Part shown: positions 35,438 through 44,575 of the stretch, in pieces
Layout: every line of letters begins with the position of its first letter
Position numbering within the stretch: the first letter of the stretch is position 1
Assembly: GCA_020832305.1 (NCBI GenBank)
Contig: JAFIEV010000080.1
Location: forward strand, 62,001 to 126,000
Reading direction: 5' to 3'
DNA from: Cyclobacteriaceae bacterium
GTDB lineage: Bacteria > Bacteroidota > Bacteroidia > Cytophagales > Cyclobacteriaceae
DNA: 64,000 nt
Notes under the pieces: generated by a model
Seen by the model: the letters and a program-made list of their open reading frames with translations, nothing else
The model's database searches: none
Told to the model about the DNA's origin: nothing
Made by a program: the position numbers and the translations under genes

Positions 35438-35743
35438 TCAATGATTCAGGTAATGTATACACTTATCTATTTCCTTTATATATTCATTTAGTTTTTCTTT
35501 AACCTCAGAAACATGTACGTCTCCTGCAGTAATACTATCTACAATAGTAGTAATATTTATTCTATTTTGAAAATCTGCTAATTGAGCATCCTTGTTGCGG
35601 ATTACATTTTGCAAATCTACATTTTCTTTTTTGAGCATTTCATTTTCTTTAACCAATACATGATGGTCGGTGAGCAACAGGCGTATTTTTCTTTCAAGTG
35701 CTTGTAATTCAGTATATAGCCTGTCTTTCTTCATCGTTGGCAA
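35438..35743 (-). CDS. ZapB-like small coiled-coil protein
   Basis: This 101-residue protein consists almost entirely of a heptad-patterned helix: TELQALERKIRLLLTDHHVLVKENEMLKKENVDLQ and ADFQNRINITTIVDSITAG. The charged C-terminus is LNEYIKEIDKCIHYLNH. It has no signal peptide. Length, composition and position immediately before zapA (21 bp) suggest a division-associated coiled coil comparable to ZapB. The functional assignment rests on context. Confidence 0.75.
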   Translation of the reverse strand: MPTMKKDRLYTELQALERKIRLLLTDHHVLVKENEMLKKENVDLQNVIRNKDAQLADFQNRINITTIVDSITAGDVHVSEVKEKLNEYIKEIDKCIHYLNH

Positions 35744-35920
35744 AAGAAATTGTTAAACCCCTCTAAGGTATGGATACCCGATTCAGGAGTCACTATAAAA
35801 ATTGTAATGTACTTCATGCCTTGCTTGTAAAATAACTGCCCTAAGTTATGGGTATGCCATTAACAATCAAAACCATTTTACTGCCTTTTATTGCATTGCA
35901 AAAAAAAAGCAGGTCTTTGA

Positions 35921-38338
35921 TTATTTTCTGATGGTTGCGCCCAACTCGCGTTCAAAAGTTTGCATCAATTGATGCATGGTTTTGTCTATAGTTTTGTCTG
36001 TTAGGGTTTTATCTTCATCCTGTAAGGTGAAAGTAAGAGCGTAGGCTTTTTTGTCATAGCCTATATTCTCACCCTCGTAATAGTCAAAAACATTCACTTT
36101 TTGCAAAAGTCTGAACTCTTTTTTACGGGTTATGTCCTTTATCTGTTCAAATGTGACACTTTTTTCAATTACCAGGGAGAGGTCTCTGTATACTTCGGGA
36201 AACCGTGAAATCTCTTTAAATGTAAAAGTTTTGCGGATGTCTTCCAGTAAGGCCTGAAAATCAACTTCTGCATAAAAAACCTCCTGTTCAATTTCCGCCA
36301 AACGGCAAACTTCTTTTCTAAGACGCCCTAATCTTACATATGTTTTACCGTTAATTCTAATTTCCAGACCGTATTGAAATACACCATCCTGAAAAGGTAC
36401 ACTTTCATAATCATCTCCAACGAATTTATCTACAATTTTAAAAGCTGCGGTATAGATGTCGTGAAATTGTGTTTTTCGCTCGGGATTTATCCAGTTTGAA
36501 GGCTCGGTCAATCCTGTTAGCCAAATGGCCAGCATATCTTTTTCGCGGTAAACGCCTTTTCCTTTCATGGAATATACTCTTCCGAACTCAAAGAGCTTCA
36601 GGTCTTTTTGTTTGCGGTTAATATTATAAGCGACTACATCGAGGCCTGTAAAAACCAGACTTTGGCGCATTACACCCAATTCCTCACTGAGTTTATTGAG
36701 TATTTTAACGTCTGCTTCAGGTGAAAAGGAACCTATCTTTTCCGAGAATCCTTCTCTGGTGAGGGAGTTGGTGTATATTTCATAAAAGCCGTTGGCTGCC
36801 AGCAGTTCAGAAAATCTCAATCTGGATTTATGTGCATCTTTTTCCGGGAAATTGGCCAGGTAATCACTCGCCAGACGGTCTGACAGCTCGATATTGTCAT
36901 AGCCATAAATCCTCAGAATTTCTTCGATAAGGTCAGCTTCACGGGTAATGTCAACCCGGTAAGGTGGTACGACAGCGCTAAAACCTTCCTCGCTTTGTTT
37001 TTCAATTTTAATATCAAGCCATTGCAAAATTTCCAGTATCTGGTTTCTTTCTATTTTTTTACCAATCAGACGGTCTATGTTTTTATACTTTGCCTGTATA
37101 CGGTGATCAGCAATCGGTTTGGGATAAATATCTGAAATTTCCGAACAAATTTCACCGCCTGCAATTTCTACAATTAACAAAGCGGCCCTTTTAAGCGCAA
37201 AGACTGTCATATTTGGGTCTGTTCCTCTTTCAAAACGAAAGGAGGCATCGGTTTTTAGACCGTGAAGCATTGAAGTTCTGCGTATATAATCGGCAGAAAA
37301 ATAAGCGCTTTCAAGAAAAATGGAAGTAGTCGATTCGCTTACACCCGAGTGTATACCTCCGAATACGCCGGCAATGCACATCCCTTCCTCGGCATCACAG
37401 ATCATTAGATCCTGCGCACTAAGTTTTCTTTCTTTTTCATCAAGGCTGGTAAATATTGTGTTTTGGGGCAGGGTTTTAACAATTACCTTATTGCCTTTGA
37501 TTTTATCGGCATCAAACGCATGGAGCGGTTGTCCCAATTCGTGTAATACGTAATTGGTTATGTCTACTACATTGTTAATCGGGCTAAGACCGATGGCTTT
37601 GAGCCTGTTTTGAAGCCATGAAGGTGAATCTTTTACGCTTAATCCCCGTATGGTGAGTCCTGAATATCTTGGGCATGCTTCTGTATTTTCGACAGTTACT
37701 TCAACCGGCCGGTCAATCTTATCTGTTTTAAAAGCAGAGAGCGCCGGCATTGACAATTCTTTTTTATACAATGCCTTAAGGTCACGGGCCACGCCCATAT
37801 GAGATGCCGCATCTGCCCGATTGGGTGTAAGACCTATTTCCAATATCAGGTCGGTGCTTAATTTCAAATAATCAGAAGCAGGCGTTCCGATGGGCAAATC
37901 GGTATCCAGTACCAATATACCATCGTGGCTTTCGCCCAGCCCTAATTCGTCTTCTGCACAAATCATCCCTTCTGAAACTTCACCCCTGATTTTGGCTTTT
38001 TTTATGGTAAAGGGCTCATTGTTGGCTGGGTAGAGGGTAGTGCCGGTGGTTGCCACTAAGACTTTCTGGCCTTGTGCAACATTGGGGGCGCCGCAAACGA
38101 TGGGCTTTAGTTCTCCATCACCGATATCAACCCGAGTAATACTCAGTTTATCGGCGTTGGGGTGTGGCTGGCAATCAACCACATGGCCTATAACCACGCC
38201 TTGCAGGTTGCCTTTTACCTGCTCGTATTCTTCAATTCCTTCAACTTCCAGACCTGAACGTGTCAACAGATTTCCGATTTCTTCGGCATTCTCGTGAAGA
38301 TCTAAAAAATCTTTAAGCCAACTGAGCGATATTTTCAT
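35921..38338 (-). CDS. pheT: phenylalanine--tRNA ligase beta subunit
   Basis: This 805-residue protein is a full-length bacterial PheT. The domains are: N-terminal SWLKDFLDL (residues 4-12), tRNA-binding (OB) domain about 40-155 (VVIGHVVDCQPHPNADKLSI), B3/B4 editing domain about 205-400 (NVVDITNYVLHELGQPLHAFD), B5 domain about 410-480, catalytic-like core and a C-terminal ferredoxin-like anticodon-binding domain (EISRFPEVYRDLSLVIE). With PheS it charges tRNA-Phe. It heads the run pheT-coiled coil-zapA-rny. pheS is not in the window. Confidence 0.97.
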   Translation of the reverse strand: MKISLSWLKDFLDLHENAEEIGNLLTRSGLEVEGIEEYEQVKGNLQGVVIGHVVDCQPHPNADKLSITRVDIGDGELKPIVCGAPNVAQGQKVLVATTGTTLYPANNEPFTIKKAKIRGEVSEGMICAEDELGLGESHDGILVLDTDLPIGTPASDYLKLSTDLILEIGLTPNRADAASHMGVARDLKALYKKELSMPALSAFKTDKIDRPVEVTVENTEACPRYSGLTIRGLSVKDSPSWLQNRLKAIGLSPINNVVDITNYVLHELGQPLHAFDADKIKGNKVIVKTLPQNTIFTSLDEKERKLSAQDLMICDAEEGMCIAGVFGGIHSGVSESTTSIFLESAYFSADYIRRTSMLHGLKTDASFRFERGTDPNMTVFALKRAALLIVEIAGGEICSEISDIYPKPIADHRIQAKYKNIDRLIGKKIERNQILEILQWLDIKIEKQSEEGFSAVVPPYRVDITREADLIEEILRIYGYDNIELSDRLASDYLANFPEKDAHKSRLRFSELLAANGFYEIYTNSLTREGFSEKIGSFSPEADVKILNKLSEELGVMRQSLVFTGLDVVAYNINRKQKDLKLFEFGRVYSMKGKGVYREKDMLAIWLTGLTEPSNWINPERKTQFHDIYTAAFKIVDKFVGDDYESVPFQDGVFQYGLEIRINGKTYVRLGRLRKEVCRLAEIEQEVFYAEVDFQALLEDIRKTFTFKEISRFPEVYRDLSLVIEKSVTFEQIKDITRKKEFRLLQKVNVFDYYEGENIGYDKKAYALTFTLQDEDKTLTDKTIDKTMHQLMQTFERELGATIRK

Positions 38339-38410
38339 AGATATATTACCTGATAGATATAAAAAAGCAATTACTCACCACTACAGTGGAAAGTTTATAA
38401 ATTCAAAGTC

Positions 38411-38418
38411 CAAAATTA
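38411..38418 (-). promoter_or_regulatory. possible -7 element upstream of pheT
   Basis: On the minus strand TAATTTTG matches TAnnTTTG, about 73 nt upstream of the pheT ATG. There is no TTTG at the ideal -33 position, so support is partial. Confidence 0.4.
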
Positions 38419-38444
38419 AAGTTTTTAACCTTTATGGCAGCTAT

Positions 38445-39074
38445 CTACACAGGAAAATCATATTTTTTTTCTCCGGCCTTTACTTTTACCGTGATCTTAT
38501 TTTCTGCCGGAGGTAGCGGACAGACATACTCATGGTTATAGGCACAATATGGATTGTATGCTTTGTTAAAATCAATTTCAATTTTGTTGTTTGGCAATAT
38601 GACCGGATGCACATACCTGCCTCCTCCGTATGTCTCAAATGCACTGGTTTCGTCGTAAAAAGGAATAAAAAGTTCATTGTCATCAGGTGACATAGATTGC
38701 AGTACCAGAAGTTTTTGTGTCTGGCCCCCTAAGGTAAAAACAGCATGTCCTTTTTTCTGGTACCGTCTTTTTTCATTGTTGTTGAGCCCCAGCTCTATAT
38801 ATTGGTTAACTTCTGCTTTTTCAAATGAAGCTTTTACACGATAATCAGAATCGATTTCAAAATACTCAAGCCCACTAAAGGCTTTTCTATGCACGGCATC
38901 CTTTATAGGAGACTCACCTCCGTTGCGCAAAAACACATTGTATTCTGTGCGATGTTTTTCTATTTCCTCAATATAATGTTCTTCGGAGGCTCCGGTAATA
39001 CCCATTAAAGAGTAAATAACAATAATTACTATGGCGGCGCCAATCAGTAAAATTATGAAATTCTGATTTTTCAT
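38445..39074 (-). CDS. DUF1684 family protein
   Basis: This 209-residue protein begins with a membrane anchor or signal (residues 5-24, FIILLIGAAIVIIVIYSLMG). DUF1684 signatures follow: EEIEKHRTEYNVFLRNGGESP, FIPFYDETSAFETYGGGRYV and the C-terminal IEIDFNKAYNPYCAYNHEYVCPLPPAENK, including the conserved NPYCAY...YVCPLPP core. The function of the domain is unknown; it is usually exported. It follows radC by 35 bp on the same strand. Confidence 0.9.
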   Translation of the reverse strand: MKNQNFIILLIGAAIVIIVIYSLMGITGASEEHYIEEIEKHRTEYNVFLRNGGESPIKDAVHRKAFSGLEYFEIDSDYRVKASFEKAEVNQYIELGLNNNEKRRYQKKGHAVFTLGGQTQKLLVLQSMSPDDNELFIPFYDETSAFETYGGGRYVHPVILPNNKIEIDFNKAYNPYCAYNHEYVCPLPPAENKITVKVKAGEKKYDFPV

Positions 39075-39109
39075 CGTTCACGCTGTTTTTATCCCCAATA
39101 TTCACAAAT

Positions 39110-39799
39110 TTACAGCAAACCTTCATCAGCAAAGCTCAGGTATTCATCATTGGTAAAAATAATATGATCGAGTACCTGGGTATCTAATAGATCCCCTCCC
39201 TGTTTAATTTTACGTGTAATGTCAAGGTCTTGTTTGCTGGGCTTGAGTTGGCCTGAAGGATGATTGTGAACCAATATAATGCCCGATGCCTGATTTTCAA
39301 TGGCTTTTTTAAAAATAATACGGGCATCTACAACGGTGCCTCCAATTCCTCCTATGCTTATAAGTTCTTTTTTAATGACCATGTTTGCCCTGTTTAGATA
39401 TAAAGTCCAGAATTGCTCAACACTAAGGTCCATAAGATCGGGCTTGATGAATTGATAGGCATCTCTTGAACTTTTAATAAAAGTTTTGCCGGAGCCTGAC
39501 TGGTCTTTTCTTCTTCTACCAAGTTCCAGTGCACTTACAATGGAAATGGCTTTGGCATCTCCTATACCTCTCATTTTAGTGAGATCCCGCACTGAAAACC
39601 TTGCAAGCTGGTTAAGATCATTGCCAGCTTCACTCAGTATCATTTTCGCAAGATCCACCGCACTGAGTTTTCGGGTACCTGATCCTATGAGTATGGCCAA
39701 TAATTCGGCATCCGTCAGGGCTGATTTGCCTTTGAGGAGCAGCTTTTCCCTGGGCCTGTCTTCTTCAGCCCAGCTTTGAATTTTAATATAATTGTCCAT
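39110..39799 (-). CDS. radC: RadC family JAB-domain protein
   Basis: This 229-residue protein has an N-terminal helix-hairpin-helix-like region (DLTKMRGIGDAKAISIVSALELGRR) and a C-terminal MPN/JAB metal-binding domain. The zinc motif VHNHPSGQLKPSKQDLDITRK (HxHP-SG...D) is near residues 176-196. It was once called a DNA repair protein, but its biochemical activity is unresolved. Chromosomal RadC is common; nothing here suggests a mobile-element copy. It is followed by a DUF1684 gene. Confidence 0.94.
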   Translation of the reverse strand: MDNYIKIQSWAEEDRPREKLLLKGKSALTDAELLAILIGSGTRKLSAVDLAKMILSEAGNDLNQLARFSVRDLTKMRGIGDAKAISIVSALELGRRRKDQSGSGKTFIKSSRDAYQFIKPDLMDLSVEQFWTLYLNRANMVIKKELISIGGIGGTVVDARIIFKKAIENQASGIILVHNHPSGQLKPSKQDLDITRKIKQGGDLLDTQVLDHIIFTNDEYLSFADEGLL

Positions 39800-39879
39800 G
39801 CAGCTGATATTTTTTCAAAAAATATAGCGCATTGATAAGTTATAAGACAAATCTTTCTGATTAGAATATTTATAATAAA

Positions 39880-39910
39880 AAAATCCCCTAACCAAAGGAG
39901 AGGGGATTTT
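39880..39910 (-). terminator. intrinsic terminator of rpsT
   Basis: AAAATCCCCT and AGGGGATTTT form a 10-bp stem with an 11-nt loop, 27 bp after the rpsT stop on the minus strand. The minus-strand RNA continues with TTTTTTATTAT after the stem. Confidence 0.75.
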
Positions 39911-39936
39911 GGGGAGATTTGTATTTTTTATGGTAA

Positions 39937-40188
39937 TTAAAGACTGTTTACCAATTTTTGCAATTTTGATTTTTTGTTGGCTGCATTATTTTTATGAATA
40001 ATGTTTTTCTTAGCCAGTTTATCGAGCATACTTGCTACTGACTTGTACATTTCCTGAGCTTCTTCCTTGTCAGTTACCTGCTTCAAGCGTTTTACAAAGG
40101 TTCTGGTAGTCTTCAATTGGTAGCGATTTCTGAGTCTCTTCGCCTCGTTTGCTCTGATTCTTTTTAATGCTGACTTATGATTTGCCAT
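39937..40188 (-). CDS. rpsT: 30S ribosomal protein S20
   Basis: This 83-residue protein has the S20 pattern MANHKSALKRIRANEAKRLRN at its start, is rich in Lys/Arg throughout, and ends NKKSKLQKLVNSL after the conserved KGIIHKN-like segment (KKNIIHKNNAANKKS). S20 binds 16S rRNA early in 30S assembly. The gene has its own promoter (40222-40252) and terminator, as usual for rpsT. Confidence 0.97.
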   Translation of the reverse strand: MANHKSALKRIRANEAKRLRNRYQLKTTRTFVKRLKQVTDKEEAQEMYKSVASMLDKLAKKNIIHKNNAANKKSKLQKLVNSL

Positions 40189-40221
40189 GATTATTCTTTA
40201 TTCTTCTTAAAATTGAGTCCG

Positions 40222-40252
40222 CAAAAGTAAACTTTGATATAGTGAAATGCAA
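40222..40252 (-). promoter_or_regulatory. Bacteroidota-type promoter of rpsT
   Basis: On the minus strand TTG (40252-40250), 20 bp, then TACTTTTG (40229-40222) fits the -33/-7 consensus. Transcription would begin near 40215, about 27 nt before the start codon. Confidence 0.65.
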
Positions 40253-40401
40253 GTGACGCGCTAATTTTATTTACAATAATGCATAAAATAAGGACAAAGA
40301 TATTTATAATATTAGTGCAAATTTGACTTAAGTCATTTTTTAAATAGCAGGATGTGTTTTTCTTTGACTTTTAAATCAGATACTTATAACCTTACAGGGG
40401 A

Positions 40402-41547
40402 ATGAAAATAGTAATAGCGTCAAATGCATTTAAAGGCAGTCTGAGTGCAAAAGATGCATGTGAAGCCATAGAGAGGGGATTTAACGAAAGCCTTTTGATG
40501 CCGGAGACTGAAAGTTTTCCAATAGCAGATGGTGGTGATGGCACCTTGGATGTATGGAGTGAATATTTTAACGGCGAATTAATAAAAGTTGAAACTCAAG
40601 ATGCTTTGGGCAGGCCAATGGTTGCTGAAATCGCTGAACTGCCCCAAAAAAAATTTCTCATAGAAATGGCTGAGGCATCAGGCATCAAGCATTTAAAAAA
40701 AGAAGAACTCGATGTAACCAGGGCCAGCAGTTTTGGTACAGGCCAGCTTATCAAAGCCGCACTTGAAAATGGCGCGGTGGAAATCATTCTGGGATTGGGT
40801 GGCTCGGCCACGGTGGATGCCGGTTTGGGTATGCTGCAGGCGCTTGGCGTAATATTATCAGATGCAGAAGGACAGCCCCTTGGAAATACAGCCAATCCTC
40901 TGATGCAGGTAACCGACCTTGATTTTGCATCGCTCGACAAAAGGTTTAAAAAGGTAAAATTTACTTTGCTTTGTGATGTAGATAATCCTTTGCTTGGCCC
41001 CAATGGGGCCGCCGCTGTATTTGCTCCGCAAAAAGGCGCATCAGCCACTATGGTTAAAAAACTTGAAGCTCGGTTTGAATCATTAAATCAGCTGCTAAAG
41101 GCCAGGATAGGTAAAGATTATGGTCATGCAGCACATGGCGGTGCAGCCGGTGGCATTTCCTACATTCTCATGGCTATGGGCAAAGCAGCAGTGGTTCAGG
41201 GTGTAGATTATCTGTTGCACCTTATTGGTTTCAGAAAATCACTGGAAGGAGCATCTTTTTTAATTACCGGTGAAGGCAGCCTCGACGGACAGACATTGGG
41301 GGGGAAAGGACCTTCAGGTGTAGCCAAACTAGCGGCTGATTGCGGTGTGCCCACCATAGCGCTGGCAGGAAAAATAGAGAATGAAGTAGCCTTAAATAAA
41401 TTATTTGCTGCTGTTTTTCCCATAAGCAATGGAGCGGCAGATCTCAGGTTTCTTATGAAAAATACTTCTGCCGATCTTGAGCGTACTTCCCGGCAAATTG
41501 GAAATCTTTTGTACGCTTCCAAAAGCAATTTTTGGGAAGCCGGTTGA
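40402..41547 (+). CDS. glycerate kinase
   Basis: This 381-residue protein belongs to the GlxK/GarK glycerate kinase family, which phosphorylates D-glycerate to 2-phosphoglycerate. Motifs are SNAFKGSLSAKDACEAI (residues ~6-22), FPIADGGDGTLDV, SFGTGQLIKAAL, ILGLGGSATVDAGLGML, AHGGAAGGISY and FLITGEGSLDGQTLGGKGPSGVA. Length is typical. It is a single gene convergent with a TlpA gene, spacing 26 bp. Substrate may come from sugar-acid or serine-glyoxylate metabolism. Confidence 0.94.
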   Translation: MKIVIASNAFKGSLSAKDACEAIERGFNESLLMPETESFPIADGGDGTLDVWSEYFNGELIKVETQDALGRPMVAEIAELPQKKFLIEMAEASGIKHLKKEELDVTRASSFGTGQLIKAALENGAVEIILGLGGSATVDAGLGMLQALGVILSDAEGQPLGNTANPLMQVTDLDFASLDKRFKKVKFTLLCDVDNPLLGPNGAAAVFAPQKGASATMVKKLEARFESLNQLLKARIGKDYGHAAHGGAAGGISYILMAMGKAAVVQGVDYLLHLIGFRKSLEGASFLITGEGSLDGQTLGGKGPSGVAKLAADCGVPTIALAGKIENEVALNKLFAAVFPISNGAADLRFLMKNTSADLERTSRQIGNLLYASKSNFWEAG

Positions 41548-41573
41548 TATGTTACCGGACCTTCGGTATGAAT

Positions 41574-42158
41574 TTATTGAAGGTCTTTGAGAAATTGTCT
41601 GAATTTTTTGGTGTTGTATTTAGCCATGCCTTCGCGACGGGCCACTATGTTTCCCTGAGGGCTTATAACAAAGGTTGTAGGTATGGCAGGGCTTTTGTAA
41701 ACATCGGGTAATTTACCTGTACTGCTATACACTGGAAAGGTATATTGCCTTTTCCTGGCAAATGCAAATGCCTTTTCCGGATCCTCATCCACCGAAAGCA
41801 TGATAAACTCTACGGGAATATTATCAGTTTTGAGCCGGTCGTAAAGCGCCTGTATATCGGGCATCTCAGCAATACAGGGGGGGCACCAGGTAGCCCAGAT
41901 ATTCATAAATACTACTTTGTTTTTAAAATCTTCCATATTTATAAATTCCCCATCAGTATTTTGCAAGATCATGGCATAAGATGCCGGAGTGGAGGATTCT
42001 GGTTGGGTATTAGGCTGTAATATTCCGGTAAACAATACTATGCGCTGTATGCTTCCAATTACTGTTGTATGCAGACCTGTAAAAAATAATAGGGCGAAAA
42101 TGCCAATTATGGCTGACCATTCAATCAATTCACGCCTCAGGGTTTTTTTCTTTTTCAT
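41574..42158 (-). CDS. TlpA-family thiol-disulfide oxidoreductase
   Basis: This 194-residue protein has an N-terminal membrane anchor (residues ~13-35). The thioredoxin domain has VFMNIWATWCPPCIAEMPDIQALYDRL (CPPC active site), FIMLSVDEDPEKAFAFARK and a cis-Pro loop SPAIPTTFVISPQGNIV. It would face the periplasm and reduce disulfides, for example in cytochrome c maturation. The single CPPC domain contrasts with the tandem redoxin protein at 9862-11043. Confidence 0.92.
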   Translation of the reverse strand: MKKKKTLRRELIEWSAIIGIFALLFFTGLHTTVIGSIQRIVLFTGILQPNTQPESSTPASYAMILQNTDGEFINMEDFKNKVVFMNIWATWCPPCIAEMPDIQALYDRLKTDNIPVEFIMLSVDEDPEKAFAFARKRQYTFPVYSSTGKLPDVYKSPAIPTTFVISPQGNIVARREGMAKYNTKKFRQFLKDLQ

Positions 42159-42185
42159 AGCACTGATATATTTTTATATATGCAC

Positions 42186-42193
42186 TATTTTTG
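42186..42193 (+). promoter_or_regulatory. possible -7 element of tex
   Basis: TATTTTTG matches TAnnTTTG, 68 nt upstream of the tex ATG. No good -33 TTTG is present. Confidence 0.4.
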
Positions 42194-42260
42194 CAAGCTT
42201 CTGAAAGAAACATAGCAGAAACAAATTACGAATATTATTGTAAGGTATAAAATTAACCTG

Positions 42261-44561
42261 ATGGAGCAGACATTTTTATTGAAAATTGCCGGAGAACTGG
42301 GTTTGAGTGTAAAACAGGTAGCAGCTACAATAGCTATGCTGGATGAGGGATCGACAATACCCTTTATAGCGAGGTACAGAAAAGAACTTACCGGAGGCAT
42401 TGATGAAGTGGCTATAACCAACATCCGGGACCGGATAGGTCAATTGCGTGATTTGCAGAAAAGGAGAGAGGCCATACTTAAGTCAATAGAAGAACAAGGT
42501 AAACTTAGCCCCGAACTACAGGAAAAAATTGAAAATGCCGAGACGATGACGGCATTGGAGGATATATATCTGCCCTATAAACCCAAGCGTAAAACCAAGG
42601 CTTCTGTGGCCAGGGAAAAAGGGCTTGAACCCCTGGCAGAAAGTATTATGCTTCAAACTTCATCTGATCCCGAAGAGCTGGCTTTATCATTTATAGATGA
42701 AGAAAAAGGAGTGGCCAACATAGATGAAGCCTTGCAGGGTGCAAGGGATATCATGGCTGAAAATATAAATGAAAACGCTGAATTGCGTAGTGAAATGAGA
42801 AAACTGTTTCTTGAAGAAGGCGTTATCAGCTCAAAGCTTATTAAAGGAAAAGAGGAGGAAGGCGCTAAATACAAGGATTATTTTGAGTGGCAGGAACCAG
42901 TAAAAAATGTTCCGTCGCATCGATTGCTGGCCATGCGCAGGGGAGAAAAAGAACTGATCTTAAGCATAGATATCGCTCCTGATGAAAATGCAGCCATTTC
43001 GCTTATGGATGCCAGGTTTGTCAATGCAGAGAATAAATGTGCAGAACAGGTTAAGCTTTCTGTCAGAGATGCTTATAAGCGATTGTTGAAACCCTCTATG
43101 GAAACAGAAATACGCCTGATGACCAAAAAAGAGGCTGATGAAGAAGCCATAAGGGTATTTAAAGAAAACCTGCGGCAACTGCTGCTTTCAGCGCCTATGG
43201 GGCAGAAAAATGTAATGGCTATAGATCCGGGTTTTAGAACAGGTTGTAAATTGGTTTGCCTCAACAGGGAGGGGAAATTATTGCATAACGAAGCCATTTT
43301 TCCCAATGAACCCCAGCGTAGAATTGCTGAATCGCGGATAAGTATTTTAAACCTTGTCGATCGGTTCAACATAGAAGCCATAGCCATTGGAAATGGAACA
43401 GCCAGCCGCGAAACAGAATCTTTTGTTCGATCCATTGGGCTTCCCGCCAATGTGCAAATCGTAATGGTAAATGAAAGTGGTGCTTCGGTTTATTCTGCCT
43501 CTGACGTGGCCAGGGAAGAGTTTCCGGATTATGATATTACCGTAAGAGGAGCCGTTTCCATTGGCAGAAGATTAATGGATCCGCTGGCCGAATTGGTTAA
43601 AATAGATCCTAAATCTATAGGCGTAGGTCAGTACCAACACGATGTTGATCAATCACAGCTAAAGCAAGGGCTCGATGACACAGTTATAAGTTGCGTAAAT
43701 GCCGTTGGTGTTGAATTAAATACGGCATCAAAAGAAATTCTGTCTTATGTGTCAGGCCTGGGACCGTCGCTGGCAAAAAATATTGTTGAATTCAGAAATC
43801 AAAACGGGCCTTTTAAAAGCAGGGCAGCACTTAAAAAGGTACCAAGGCTGGGAGATAAGGCTTTTGAACAAGCGGCAGGATTTCTGAGAATCAGAGAATC
43901 AGAGTATCCACTCGACCGCAGCGCCGTTCACCCCGAAAGTTACCATATTGTTGAAAAAATGGCAGGAGATCTCAAGGCTTCAGTGTCTGATTTGATGACA
44001 AGATCAGAGCTTCGGCAACTTATCAATTTGAAAGAGTACATAGAAGGTAATATTGGTCTTCCAACACTCGAAGATATTTTAAAAGAACTCGACAAACCAG
44101 GCAGAGATCCCCGGGAAACTTTTGAATCTTTTAGTTTTATGGATGGCGTAAACCATATGGAAGATCTCAAAGCAGGCATGAAGTTACCTGGCATAGTCAC
44201 CAACATTACCAATTTTGGCGCTTTTGTCGACATTGGAGTACATCAGGATGGATTGGTGCATCTGAGCCATCTTGCAGACCGATTTGTGCAAAATGTGGCA
44301 GATGTAGTAAAAGTACAGCAAAAAGTAATGGTAACGGTATTGGAGGTGGATATTCCACGCAAACGCATCAGTTTGTCTATGAAATCTGATCCATTTGCTG
44401 CAGGAGGGGAGAAAAAGCCACCTAAAAGCCAGCCAGAAACCAAAAGTAAGAAGCCTTATGAAAAAAAGGCAGAAAAACCAGTGCGTGGGCAGGATGAAAA
44501 ATCAACCGATCACCTGAGCTTCGAAGAAAAACTTTCACTTTTAAAAGGAAAGTTTAAATAG
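42261..44561 (+). CDS. tex: Tex family RNA-binding transcription accessory protein
   Basis: This 766-residue protein has the full Tex organisation. The N-terminal Tex_N helix-rich domain includes VKQVAATIAMLDEGSTIPFIARYRKELTGG. A YqgF-like RNase H fold domain follows (about 318-430; NVMAIDPGFRTGCKLVCLN), then HhH domains (about 485-620; LGPSLAKNIVEFRNQNGPF). The C-terminal S1 domain (about 640-710) has LKAGMKLPGIVTNITNFGAFVDIGVHQDGLVHLSHL. A basic tail about 55 residues long (KPPKSQPETKSKKPYEKK) follows. Tex proteins bind RNA and affect transcription elongation and toxin gene expression in some bacteria. The tail is a low-complexity extension. Confidence 0.95.
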   Translation: MEQTFLLKIAGELGLSVKQVAATIAMLDEGSTIPFIARYRKELTGGIDEVAITNIRDRIGQLRDLQKRREAILKSIEEQGKLSPELQEKIENAETMTALEDIYLPYKPKRKTKASVAREKGLEPLAESIMLQTSSDPEELALSFIDEEKGVANIDEALQGARDIMAENINENAELRSEMRKLFLEEGVISSKLIKGKEEEGAKYKDYFEWQEPVKNVPSHRLLAMRRGEKELILSIDIAPDENAAISLMDARFVNAENKCAEQVKLSVRDAYKRLLKPSMETEIRLMTKKEADEEAIRVFKENLRQLLLSAPMGQKNVMAIDPGFRTGCKLVCLNREGKLLHNEAIFPNEPQRRIAESRISILNLVDRFNIEAIAIGNGTASRETESFVRSIGLPANVQIVMVNESGASVYSASDVAREEFPDYDITVRGAVSIGRRLMDPLAELVKIDPKSIGVGQYQHDVDQSQLKQGLDDTVISCVNAVGVELNTASKEILSYVSGLGPSLAKNIVEFRNQNGPFKSRAALKKVPRLGDKAFEQAAGFLRIRESEYPLDRSAVHPESYHIVEKMAGDLKASVSDLMTRSELRQLINLKEYIEGNIGLPTLEDILKELDKPGRDPRETFESFSFMDGVNHMEDLKAGMKLPGIVTNITNFGAFVDIGVHQDGLVHLSHLADRFVQNVADVVKVQQKVMVTVLEVDIPRKRISLSMKSDPFAAGGEKKPPKSQPETKSKKPYEKKAEKPVRGQDEKSTDHLSFEEKLSLLKGKFK

Positions 44562-44575
44562 GGTCTGCTGTTTTA

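Noticed and set aside
33482-40188. A 6S RNA gene between zapA and rny or near pheT
   Set aside because: The 81-bp zapA-rny spacer is too short, and the 177-bp spacer downstream of pheT shows no long symmetric hairpin.
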